A DNA stretch of 64,000 nt from Teratosphaeria epicoccoides (taxonomy: Eukaryota; Ascomycota; Dothideomycetes; Mycosphaerellales; Teratosphaeriaceae): the NCBI GenBank assembly GCA_021401465.1, contig JADDMT010000036.1, positions 124,001 to 188,000 of the forward strand, given 5' to 3'. The notes beneath the pieces were generated by a model. It was given only the letters and a program-made list of their open reading frames with translations. It ran no database searches and had not been told where the DNA came from. Position numbers and translations under genes: made by a program. This document shows, piece after piece, positions 41,314 through 50,642 of the stretch (positions are counted from its first letter, which is position 1; every line of letters starts with the position of its first letter).

Positions 41314-42018
41314 TGGGAGGGTGGGTGATGTCGCATTGGCAGATTGAGTCGGCCCGTGGGTCTGCTCATTCGGCGGGTGGATGTGTGGTTCAGGCGGAGT
41401 CTGGATCGATCAATTGGAGATGATGGCTATATCTCCTCTGCAGGCAGCAGACGTTTGGGGTTTAACTCCGGTACCAGGTACACCTGATCGAGTCTGACGA
41501 TGTCGTTGCTTTCGCCTCAAGCTTCACGGATCCATCTCTATACCTACTTTCGCTTGACCCTGGCGAGTGAGATTGATCTGTCGATGCTTGGTACGATGAT
41601 GTTACCTTGTTGAAGCCAACTCCGCATCTCAGGCTTCGGCCGGTGGCTCGTGCGCTCGTGCATGTTGCAAGTCGCGAGCACTTCGATGATCACATGCCAA
41701 TTGTCTAATAATGACTCTTAATTGAAGGCTGGCGACTGAAACTGTGTACTCGCTCGATTGCGCCGGCTCTTATTATCCTCCACCCTCCATGTCCATTTCA
41801 CACTAGAAGAGTCACTTCTTGTCAACCGCTTCTCCCTGCCACTGCCGCCGAGCCCATCCCACTTGCACCGAGACCTCCGCGGCTGCCGCAGTTCCCTATC
41901 ACACGATCAACTGACAGATCACATTCCTCCTGCTCCTGCAAACGCAACCGTAATCAGAAGGTCGCTGTTACACGATCCAGCGTATACCCTGCGACTTCCG
42001 CGCGATCAGTGCGTCACC
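41314..42018. other. Intergenic upstream of TAF12
   Basis: 3' flank of member A and promoter/leader of TAF12. The TAF12 frame is open from 41758, but that part reads like translated leader. Nothing else seen. Confidence 0.5.
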
Positions 42019-43836
42019 ATGGCGCAACAACCTCTGATCCGCCCGGCGCAGATCGACAATCTCCCCTTCCTCGCCGAGGAGAAAAAGTCGTATTGGCGCG
42101 AGGGCTTGGCGAAGTTGTGGTCGCAACATGACCAATTCCCTGCCGGCTCCCAAGGAAGACAGGCGGCCGAGGGCAAGTTGCGACAAGCGAGCACGAGGAT
42201 CATGCAAGAGCTGTCGAACGGTCAGAACCAGCGGAATGGGGGCGCTGGTAATGCAAGACCCGGCTCAGGAGGGGGTCAGCCACCGAGACCTCCGAATCAG
42301 GGCAACGCAATGGGTCAGCAAGCCGGCGGTTCTCAGCAGGCAGCAATGAAGCCTGGTAACCCGTCCCAGCCCACTTCGGCACAACAGACCGCCCCGATGT
42401 CTACGCAGACTAAGGATATGCTTCGGAACATCACGGTTCACGTGCCTGCGAATACCAACGATCCAAACTATAAGACAAAGTGGTTCCAGAGGGCCTCGAA
42501 TATCCTTAGTCAGCGCGAGAAGGCGGTGCAGTACGGAAAGTCGCTGACGCCAAAGGTTCAAGAGTACGCAGCGAACGGTCAGCCCCTCCCACCTCAGATA
42601 CAACAGGGGTATGACAGGGCCAAGAACGCAATGCACGAGATGAATCGTCAGTGGGAAGCTATGAAGAACGAGAACGAGGCTGTGGGCCGACGGAACCAAG
42701 CGCAGCAGGGCATTCAAAGTCAGCAGCCAGCTCAGCAGCAGCAACGCCCAAGCAGTAGTAACGCGCAAGGCGACGTGAATCAGGACTCACGTATGTCACA
42801 ATCTCCGACACAGCCGCAGACTGGCTTCCAGCAACAATCACAGCAAGCCGTGAATGCAGGCGCCCCCACGCAAGTTAAGCAGCAGCAGCAGCAACCGAAT
42901 TTTCCTCAGCAGACACCTCAACAAACACCTCAGACTGCGACACAGCAGCAGCCTTCACAGCAGAATTTCCAGCAGCCCCAACAACAGCAGTATCCCAACC
43001 AACAACGCCCGCAGCCAAACCAGCAATTTTCGCAGCAAAGCCAAGCCCCGCAACAAAATTCGACCGCCGCGCCGAACAACGCGAACCAACCGCGGCCACA
43101 GGCGCTCTCACAACAAGCAGCCATGGCCCAAGCCGCCGCTTCATATGCCCAGGGTGGCAACCAGCAACAACAATCGCAGCCAGCGCCAAATCAGCATCCA
43201 TATCCTGCTCAGCCGCAGATACCGAATGGCATGCCATTCAACCAGCAGCCGGGCTCGGCGACCCAGCCGACTCCAAACGCTAGCTTCCCACCGCAACAAT
43301 CTCTTCAACCCACTCAGACGAACCACAATAAGTTCCCGATAAACAAGACCATGATGCTCAACCCTGCAAATCAACAGCCAGTCTCAGCTCCGCCCGCGCG
43401 CCCCACGCTCAACAACGCGGGCATGCTGCAGCAGCCGGGCGTCACGCGTCAGCCTCCGTTCACACTCGAGGGTGAGGGTGATCGCGTCCTTTCCAAGCGC
43501 AAATTGGACGAGCTCGTGCGCCAAGTCACTGGAGGTGGCGAGGATGGCTTCTTGTCTCCGGAAGTAGAGGAGCTGGCGCTGAGTTACGTGGATGATTTTG
43601 TGGACAACGTCATTGGCGCAGCATGCAAGCTGGCGAAAGCGAAGCCAAGTCAGACGCTGGACATTAAAGACTTTCAAATTGCTTTGGAGCGCAATTACGG
43701 CATTCGCATTCCCGGGTACAGTTTGGATGAAGTGAGGGCTGTCAAGAAGTTTCAGCCGGCAGCTGGGTGGCATAGCAAGATGCAGGCGATTCAGACAGCA
43801 AAGACTTTGGGGGGCGTGGGCAAGCCGGATTCCTAG
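42019..43836 (+). CDS. TAF12: TFIID/SAGA subunit Taf12
   Basis: Single exon, 605 aa, starting at 42019 (GTCACCATGG context), although the frame is open further upstream. Residues 1-60 form a helical region (IRPAQIDNLPFLAEEKKSYWREGLAKLW) followed by about 370 residues of Gln/Pro/Asn-rich, low-complexity sequence. The histone-fold domain is near the C-terminus (about residues 490-575: LSKRKLDELVRQVTG, LSPEVEELALSYVDDFVDNV, TLDIKDFQIALERNYGIRIPGY), the TFIID 20-kDa signature. Taf12 pairs with Taf4 in TFIID and with Ada1 in SAGA through this H2B-like fold. The Gln-rich tract is typical of fungal Taf12. No unusual residues. It lies within the stretch that also holds the orphan family. Confidence 0.95.
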   Translation: MAQQPLIRPAQIDNLPFLAEEKKSYWREGLAKLWSQHDQFPAGSQGRQAAEGKLRQASTRIMQELSNGQNQRNGGAGNARPGSGGGQPPRPPNQGNAMGQQAGGSQQAAMKPGNPSQPTSAQQTAPMSTQTKDMLRNITVHVPANTNDPNYKTKWFQRASNILSQREKAVQYGKSLTPKVQEYAANGQPLPPQIQQGYDRAKNAMHEMNRQWEAMKNENEAVGRRNQAQQGIQSQQPAQQQQRPSSSNAQGDVNQDSRMSQSPTQPQTGFQQQSQQAVNAGAPTQVKQQQQQPNFPQQTPQQTPQTATQQQPSQQNFQQPQQQQYPNQQRPQPNQQFSQQSQAPQQNSTAAPNNANQPRPQALSQQAAMAQAAASYAQGGNQQQQSQPAPNQHPYPAQPQIPNGMPFNQQPGSATQPTPNASFPPQQSLQPTQTNHNKFPINKTMMLNPANQQPVSAPPARPTLNNAGMLQQPGVTRQPPFTLEGEGDRVLSKRKLDELVRQVTGGGEDGFLSPEVEELALSYVDDFVDNVIGAACKLAKAKPSQTLDIKDFQIALERNYGIRIPGYSLDEVRAVKKFQPAAGWHSKMQAIQTAKTLGGVGKPDS

Positions 43837-44197
43837 GAGGGAGCTCCAGTCAAGCGCGCGCGTCTTAAGTAGGCGCTGGTGATGAGCTGAGTGTTTTGCG
43901 GGCCTTGAATACGACTCGAGGATATCAGAGAGTCCCGTTTGTTATTAAAGGCTCGCATGAGCTTTAGAGGTGAGAAGCGGGTACAAAACGAGCTGTGTAT
44001 CATCATGCTTACCCGACGACGGTTATTGAAGCGAGGCGTCACGGTGGAAAGTGGTAAACAGGGGAAAGGCAAGCTAGTCCAGTACATTGCCATTGACTTA
44101 TAGCTTGTGTAATCATTGGTGTCCCTTTTGGCCTGCTCATCACAGCAAACTGTCCGTCGGACCTGCCTCGTCTTACATCTGGCACCGATCAGGCGTC

Positions 44198-44475
44198 TCA
44201 AGCCTCACTCTGGTCGCGGAGCAGGTGTGCCATGTAGGGGCTTTCGCCACCGCGCTGGGTGTAGATGAGGATGATGTTGTATTCGTGCGGCATTGACATG
44301 GTTGGGTATGTGCCGAACAGCATGGTTGCGTCCGCTGTGATGAAGGTCAGTCTTGAAGTTTTTTTTGTTTTTGGTCTTTTCTTTTCCGTTTTTTGGAAAA
44401 AGGAGGTGGATGGGTGTGCGGGCCGATGCCCTGATTGCGCAGGCCTTCTATGTCGTTGTGGGTGGGGCTGTGCAT
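44198..44475 (-). CDS. Orphan family member B, truncated, GC splice donor
   Basis: Best model: exons 44475-44424 and 44334-44198, 62 aa, with an 89-nt phase-1 intron. Exon 1 (MHSPTHNDIEGLRNQGI) and exon 2 start (ADATMLFGTYP) align with members A, C, D and E. The donor is GCCCGC where member C has GTCCGT at the same place, and the acceptor is a good CTGAC..CACAG. After the second motif (EYNIILIYTQRGG..PYMAHLL) a stop follows at once, so about 70-115 residues found in its relatives are missing. This is either a minimal gene using a poor GC donor or a decaying copy. Separated by 360 bp from the end of TAF12. Confidence 0.45.
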
Positions 44476-45166
44476 ATTGATGAGTTATGACTGCTGGTGT
44501 GATGGGCGCGGGGCTGTTTGTGGCACGATGGAAGGGAATGATCAGATTGTCGGGTGGATGTCGAGCGTGGCTTAGGCCGCGACTGCGGGTTAATGGGTGG
44601 CGAGTCGCAATCGGAAGGAACGGTCGATTTCCTGGACCTTGTTGTAAGCCGCCACCATCGCAGCTGATGCGAACCACCTCCTTTCCCTCGCCAGTCACTT
44701 GCTTGGCAATACGAGTTTACTTTCGCCCGTCGAATCATCGAACATTCTCGAATCACAGCTTGGCAGGATATGTCCACTAGCTCAAGACAGGTAGGCCTCC
44801 ATGGCCCACGTGTAATGGCTGATAACACCGAACCAACAACCTTCGCAGCTAACGTCTCTATCGCTCGATTCTTGAGGGAACCTGGCAGCTCTCTTCTTCA
44901 GCCAGAATAGACGCAAATATGTAAGCGTGTCCGCAACGAGGTAACCTCCCTTGCGAGGTCGGAGCGTCCTCACAGAAGTCGCAGTCCCCTAGCGAAGTGG
45001 AAGGTGATCCTGGGGTGGACGTCCTGACGGCTCCAAGCTCTACCGAAACTGCAAATAGAACCACCCAGACACCCAAAATCCCGACCGAGAGCACTGCACC
45101 TGCCGAACGTCCTGCTCGAAATACCTGACGCCAACTGAATCGACAATACCCAGCCCCTCCCCTCAC
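44476..45166. other. Intergenic between members B and C
   Basis: Short minus-strand frames exist (for example around 44858-45166, with a hydrophobic stretch) but none has a start, splice or homology argument. No further family motif found. Confidence 0.4.
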
Positions 45167-45640
45167 CTACGAAAGCGCCTCCGACGAACACGGCCGCAAG
45201 ATCGCCTTGCCGTCCAGCCACCCCCCAGCCACCGCTTTGGCATGCTCGCCATCCTGCACATCCTGTGGCCGCCCCGACGCCGCCTCATCGAGCGCACCCG
45301 CCGTTACGAGAAGCAAGTTTTGCAGCGAGCCAGTCGCAGAACTGCTCGGGCCTCCCTTTGCCAGCTCCTGGTTGTGGGCGTACCGGGGCCATTGGGTGAT
45401 GAGCAGGCGGGCTGTGTAGGGATTTTGTGCGTGAAGGCGGTTGTGGGTGACGAGGACCATGTAGTCGTCTGGTGCGCTCATCCATTTTGGGTCGTTGCAG
45501 TGGGGGAAGAGGAGGGTTGCGTTTGCTGGGAAAGGGGGAAGGGAGTCAGCCGTGTTGTTCGCGGAAGCGGTTGTGTGGAGGGATGTCAGGGCGGACGGAC
45601 CGATGATTTGTTTGCGCAGGCCGTCGATGTCTTGGTCCAT
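45167..45640 (-). CDS. Orphan family member C, 132 aa
   Basis: Two exons, 45640-45601 and 45525-45167, 132 aa when the 75-nt intron (GTCCGT..CCCAG) is removed. Exon 1 encodes MDQDIDGLRKQII; the split Ala codon leads to NATLLFPHCNDPK. Motif 2 is DDYMVLVTHNRLHAQNPYTARLL and motif 3 is TGSLQNLLLVTAGALDE. The intron is 75 nt and contains no stop in frame, so the unspliced transcript also encodes a protein (25 residues longer, from GPSALTSLHTT on). Splicing is favoured because members A and E have an intron at the same codon and phase. No targeting signal. The C-terminal 35 residues are Gly/Ala/Trp-rich and differ from the other members. Function unknown. Confidence 0.65.
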   Translation of the reverse strand: MDQDIDGLRKQIIGPSALTSLHTTASANNTADSLPPFPANATLLFPHCNDPKWMSAPDDYMVLVTHNRLHAQNPYTARLLITQWPRYAHNQELAKGGPSSSATGSLQNLLLVTAGALDEAASGRPQDVQDGEHAKAVAGGWLDGKAILRPCSSEALS

Positions 45641-46823
45641 GTTGAGAGTGAAACCGGTTCGATGCGGCGGAAGTAGCTTCACTGAGAGACTCGGAATTTT
45701 CGTGTGCGGTGCACAAGTCGATGGCGGATCTGTTTCCTGGCCGAATCGGCAACGAGCGGAGGCGAGGTCAAATACATCGCGGGTCAGTGACGCACGCTAT
45801 GTGGATGTTTTGTCAGCTCCGGGAATGAGTTGGACGGGTAATGCTTGTCCGCATCTGAATTGGCAAGGTACAATCTACTTGATTAGGCACGAGGCGCGAT
45901 CGTTTGCCACAGATCCTGGTGCAGGCATGGACGAGCGGACATGAGAGCAACCTGCGGCTTCGAGGATCACCCCTGCCTTGGAGCGTCGCACAGGAGCCCG
46001 GTCCTTCTCGAGCTCACGATGGCTCAAGCAACGCAACTCTTCTGTCTCTCTCATTCAAGACCGAAGATGAGGCTCTCCGCCAGGTTTCGTGCAGCACAGA
46101 ACGGCCATCCTTGCATTCGCAAGTTTCTCATTGAGATCTGTCCGAAGAGCCGATCTCTCCTCAGTCGTAAACGCATTCTGAACCCAGAGTGCGCTTCCAC
46201 CAGACTTGTTCCGACGACCAGCTCAGAATGCAGCTCTCCAAATGTTTCGGGCCGCGACTAGAGCACATGAAAGCGCCACACCCATCGTGCTGGCTGCCTG
46301 CACTGCCATCGATGCTGCATCAACCAACAGAACACCTCCGCTCCTTCAACTTCTTGGAAAGAACCTCGATAATCTCCTTGACCGGGACTTTCCATTCTGA
46401 ACAGTGATGCTTCTGGATGCGATGGATTCGGACGGGTTTAGCCTTTTGTCAATAACGTAGTCCGGAATGTGATCATGCCACACGATAGTTGCTGTTGGTC
46501 GTTTAACACTGGCGAGGACAAGGCCGCAGCTTGAAGACTTCATAGATTCAGCATGACGGGTCATTGCCAGAGCTGTATCCATAGGAGCCAGAATCCCTGC
46601 CAGCGTAGGGCAAGACAGGGTGCCTGGAAGATGCTTTTCCACGAGCTCGAGCATGCGAAGTGACGGAAGGTTACGGCATCCTCCGGTCGAGCTCACAGAT
46701 TACAGAGTATGCTTCAGCTTGCAGTTAAATTAGTGATCTCTTGCTTGGGATTCATCAGATGCCACTTCGGCTCATACTTGCTCATTCCCTTCACTGGGCT
46801 CACGCATCGCCTCCCCGCGAAGC
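45641..46823. other. Intergenic between members C and D, possibly with gene remnants
   Basis: No firm gene. A plus-strand frame at about 46229-46400 (FRAATRAHESATPIVLAAC...) and a minus-strand frame at 46346-46696 look partly protein-like, but neither has a start or partner exon. If remnants, I cannot assign them. Confidence 0.35.
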
Positions 46824-47279
46824 TTACAATAACGTCGTCACCATCGCGACGCCCATATCAACCTTTCCACCATTCGTCTCCTCCCCTTCACGCTCTCCCA
46901 TCACCTTCACTTCCCTATCCCATCCTCCCCTGTGAGTATGCAGCATAGACGCAGTCGCCTGCATGAGCTGGAACAGTGCCTCCGAATGCGAGCTCGCTGC
47001 ATCGCCCCTCGCGACCTCCTTGGTGCGCTTGTAGAGTCGATCCTTGGCTTTGAACAGCTGAGCTGTGTAACGGTAGTCGACATGGTTGTAGGACAGCGTG
47101 ACGATGTACTCGCTTGAAGCTGACACGCGGTCGGGTTGGTCACGATCTGGGAAGAGCATGCTGGCGTTCGCGACTATTTGCATGCGCATGCCGGCGAGGT
47201 CTGTTTGGTGGTCAGTATAGTGCTGTTGAATGTGAATGTGAATGTAGAGATGCACGTGCCCATGTTCTGTTCGTTGCAT
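46824..47279 (-). CDS. Orphan family member D, 151 aa, intronless
   Basis: A single frame of 151 aa. It contains TDLAGMRMQIVANASMLFPDRDQ, aligned with GLRKQIIANATLLFPH of member C, but the Ala codon is not split: the intron of members A, B, C and E is absent. Motif 2 is SEYIVTLSYNHVDYRYTAQLF and motif 3 is SEALFQLMQATASMLH. The first 30 residues (His/Ile-rich) precede the conserved part and their start (ATG 47279) is uncertain; a CAG at the TD codons might act as an acceptor, but the alignment with members B and C continues across it, arguing for continuous coding. The C-terminus (MGEREGEETNGGK) is charged. No signal peptide or domain recognised. Confidence 0.55.
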   Translation of the reverse strand: MQRTEHGHVHLYIHIHIQQHYTDHQTDLAGMRMQIVANASMLFPDRDQPDRVSASSEYIVTLSYNHVDYRYTAQLFKAKDRLYKRTKEVARGDAASSHSEALFQLMQATASMLHTHRGGWDREVKVMGEREGEETNGGKVDMGVAMVTTLL

Positions 47280-47573
47280 TGATTGACGGCTTTCGATGGC
47301 TCAACAATCTCAACGGATGTAGCGCGGTCGACAACTGCGATAGGATCGTCGTCCATGATGACCATGCTCAATGCGAGATAACGGTTGCTCCAAATGTCTC
47401 TGTGCGGAGGGGTGCAAGTTAAGCAGTTTCCCAGACGAGCTGCCGTTTGAATGGGAGTAACGCAGCGTGAAGGCAGCAAACGAACGGAGACAGAGGTGCG
47501 TTTGAGGCACCTTGTACTGGGTCGTTATGATCAACCCCAATGCTTTGAGAAGAACAAAGCTTTCGGCCTTTCC

Positions 47574-48355
47574 TCATCGCATCAACCCGCCCAAGTCTTT
47601 GGACATGCCATTGACACGCTCCTCCAGCGTTTGCTTCTTCCTCTCCAACTCGCGAACCTCTTCCTCTTCTCGTCTCAGATCTTCCTTGGTAGCCGGCAAA
47701 GCATCATCGCCATCCATACTGGGTTCCTCGTCACCATAGGCACCTCCGCTGGTCGGTCGATTCTGTAGATGCAGCTCCTGGGTGTTGCGATTGACGCGAT
47801 CTTCGTAGTGCGCGATGTTGGCTGCCAATTGTGCATGTCGGCGTCTGAGAGCAGCGATCGTTTCTTTTGCGCCTGCGATGGGGCTGCAGGTGGTCAGCAT
47901 CTCCACTAGTACGGCGAAACTTGCGCGCCTTACTACACCGCTGCCAACTTCTCTGCTCCATGCAAGAGCAGCTCAACATCCAGATCACCCTTCTGTCGTG
48001 ACATGCCGCCTTCTGTCCTCGTCTTGTTGTACAGATCGCCGCCCAACACCGCAGCTACGGCCTTCGCTTTGGGCTGTCTCGCTGCTCCGTACTGTGTCGC
48101 TCTCCGATCCTTCGCTGTGTGTGCTTGGCTCGCTATGGATGGAGCAAAGTCGGAAGCTTTTGTCGGCAACGGCGGTGGAGCCAGATGGAAGAGTGCTCGC
48201 TCATGTGCCTCCGTATCCCGAATGAGGGCCGTGATATCGTGCTGGTTGGAGAGGAGGGCATTGGTGAAGATCTTGGGTCCGGGAAATGGCAGATCAGATA
48301 TCGACGTCGCGCACAGGTTGATCTGCTCGAGGTGAGAAGACAGGAGGGATGCCAT
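47574..48355 (-). CDS. SPC34: DASH complex subunit Spc34
   Basis: Two exons, 48355-47934 and 47883-47574, 50-nt phase-2 intron (GTAAGG..CTGCAG), 243 aa. I start at 48355 (MASLLSSHLEQINLC) because the preceding 46 in-frame residues look like leader. The N-terminal block, ISDLPFPGPKIFTNALL then ITALIRDTEAHERALF, is the Spc34 signature. The central part is Ala/Lys-rich, and the C-terminal half (after residue 140) is a coiled coil (AKETIAALRRRHAQLAANI and EEEVRELERKKQTLEERV). Spc34 belongs to the ten-subunit DASH/Dam1 ring that couples kinetochores to microtubule plus ends, acting in the nucleus at mitosis. It is head-to-head with RPN3, the two ATGs being 206 bp apart. Confidence 0.9.
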
Positions 48356-48561
48356 TGCAGTGTCGTTTCCCGTGCCTTCCGTCTTGGTTGCAAATGCGTG
48401 CAGGTCGCGTGTTTGGGCAACGCGACTGGTTCCATCCAATTGCATGTGACGAAATATGCGGCTCGGCACCATCCATCTCCGATCACCAGCCAAACAGCGG
48501 ACACGCGATACATAGACATCCGACTCGCATCAACCACGTGCTACACCGATCTACAGCGGAA
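48356..48561. promoter_or_regulatory. Shared bidirectional promoter of SPC34 and RPN3
   Basis: Only 206 bp separate the start codons of two divergent genes, so both transcripts must begin here. No TATAAA is visible, and no clear proteasome-associated control element (GGTGGCAAA) was found on reading. Confidence 0.6.
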
Positions 48562-50206
48562 ATGGCGGACCAGATGGACGTCGACGCCGTCAACGGGGAG
48601 AAGGAGGAGGAGAAGGTCGGCCCAGCGCAGGTCGGGAAGCCGGCTGAGAAGAGTGCGTCCACCCACACCAGCATTGCCTGGAGTCCATACAACCTGCTAA
48701 TCATATATTGTCACAGTCATCATCGACAACTTCCACCTCATCAACAACGCCGTCGAGTCATTCGATCCGCGCTTCACCCTTCGCGCCCTGCGAAGCATAT
48801 CGACCTTGCGCAAGTCCAACGACTTCCCCAAAGCGCTCGCTGTCGGCATCCGCCATGCCTTTCCCAAGCCGCAGAACAACGCCAGGCGCGTGTTGGAGGC
48901 CATGCTACCAGACGAGGCGACCAAAGAGACGAACGGCACGACGCCGCAGGACAAGAGCGGGCAGGATACCGACGTGGTGGAGATCGCCGAGGTGTGGGCC
49001 TATCTGGGCTTGTTGGTGCAGGTGGGTGGTGCAAGAGCTGAGACATGAGTATGGAGGTGCTGACGATGACAGGTGTACCTGTACGACACCGCGCAGTACA
49101 AGAAGGGCGCAGATTTCAGCGACAATTACGTTGAGAAGATCCGCAGCTTCAACCGCCGGACCATGGACCCGATCGGAGCCAAGGCCTACTTCTACTACTC
49201 ACTGTTCTACGAAAACCTCGACCCCAAGGCACCCTCAAAACAGGCCAAGGTGATGGAGATTCGGCCGACTCTGCTGGCGGCGCTGCGATCTGCCGTGCTG
49301 CGGAAGGACGCCGACACCCAGGCCGCCGTCACTGTCCTGCTTCTCCGAAACTACATCAGCATAGCCGACATTACGCTTGCCGACCTTCTGGTTCAGCAAA
49401 CGCAATTCCCATCAAGCGCCGCCAACAACCAAGTCTGCAGATATTTGTACTACCTCGGTCGCATACGAGCCATTCAGCTCAACTACACCGAGGCGCATGA
49501 GAATCTGCAGTCAGCGACCCGCAAGTCGCCCAGTGTCGGTCCGGCGGTCGGCTTCTATCAGCAAGCAACAAAGCTGCTGACCGTCGTGGAGCTGTTGATG
49601 GGTGACATTCCAGACCGAGCGACCTTCCGACAACCCAACTTGGAAGTCGCACTGCATCCCTACTTCAAGCTTGTCCAAGCCGTACGTGTCGGCGACCTAC
49701 AGGCGTTCTTGAAGTGCGTCTTGGCGAATCAGGCTCAGTTCAAGAAAGACGGGACGTACACTCTGATCCTCCGTCTGCGCCAAAATGTCATCAAGACTGG
49801 CGTGCGCATGCTGTCGCTTTCATACTCGCGTATCAGTCTTCGCGACATTTGCACACGCCTGGGTGTGGACAGCGAAGAGTCGGCCGAGTACATTACAGCA
49901 AAGGCTATTCGCGACGGCGTGATCGAAGCAGGTCTCGACCACCAACAAGGCCATCTGGTCACGTTCCCGCAGAAGGATGCTTACAGCACGACGGAGCCGA
50001 GCGAAGCATTCCACGCGCGTATCAGTGCTCTGTTGGGTATGAGGGATGAGTGTGTCATGTCAATGAGATACCCGATGAATAAGCATCGCCAGGAGATCGC
50101 CGAGGCAGCCAAGGCACGTGACAGAGAGCGCGAGTTGGCCAAGGAGATTGTCGATGGTGATATCGATGGTGATGATGGCGATGATGGCGGGTTTGAGGGC
50201 ATGTGA
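48562..50206 (+). CDS. RPN3: 26S proteasome regulatory subunit Rpn3
   Basis: Three exons, 48562-48652, 48717-49021, 49073-50206 (introns 64 and 51 nt), 509 aa. Exon 1 codes an acidic start (MADQMDVDAVNGEKEEEKVG). The body has TPR-like helical repeats (FDPRFTLRALRSISTLRK, VYLYDTAQYKKGADFSDNYV, YYLGRIRAIQLNYTEAHENL) and the PCI domain (about residues 330-440: FRQPNLEVALHPYFKLVQAV, KTGVRMLSLSYSRISLRDI, YITAKAIRDGVIEA). The C-terminus is Asp/Gly-rich, ending FEGM. Rpn3 is a scaffold subunit of the proteasome lid that connects the PCI horseshoe. Nuclear and cytosolic. All splice sites are canonical. Confidence 0.95.
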
Positions 50207-50642
50207 GCCGCTTGTCATCAGAGGGAGGAGCCATGGGTCTCGTGCTTGACTGTGGCCAAGTGACCGGTATGTACAATATAGACTACGAAGCATACAGCTG
50301 AGCAATGCCAAAGAGACCTTCAACAGCAGACAGTATCGGCAATCAATCCCGAACTCCGACGGCATCTGACAGCGCAAGGTTCAACACGGAGGTCCGGGCA
50401 AATTCACATTGCTTATTTTGATACACAACCCTGCCTTGTCGCTTCTTCGTATCTGCTGACTCCCGAGGCCCGTGCATGTGTATCTGACGCGTGTCATGGA
50501 TGATGCCTGTTGCATTGCAAAAGGTGCCCCACCCTACTTCATGAAGTATGATGGCATGCGTGTCAGCCACAACTTATTTAGCGCTGCAGGTAGCCTTGTG
50601 TGGTGGGGCGGGGAATGGTTTTAGGGAGAGAAAAAAAAGAGG
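50207..50642. other. Intergenic between RPN3 and member E
   Basis: RPN3 3' flank and the leader of the next gene. Nothing else seen. Confidence 0.5.

Noticed and set aside
42265..42768. Minus-strand frame opposite TAF12
   Set aside because: Leu/Arg-rich antisense of the Gln-rich region; no domain.
46346..46696. 116-codon minus-strand frame
   Set aside because: Partly protein-like but without homology, partner exon or family motif; left as unassigned.
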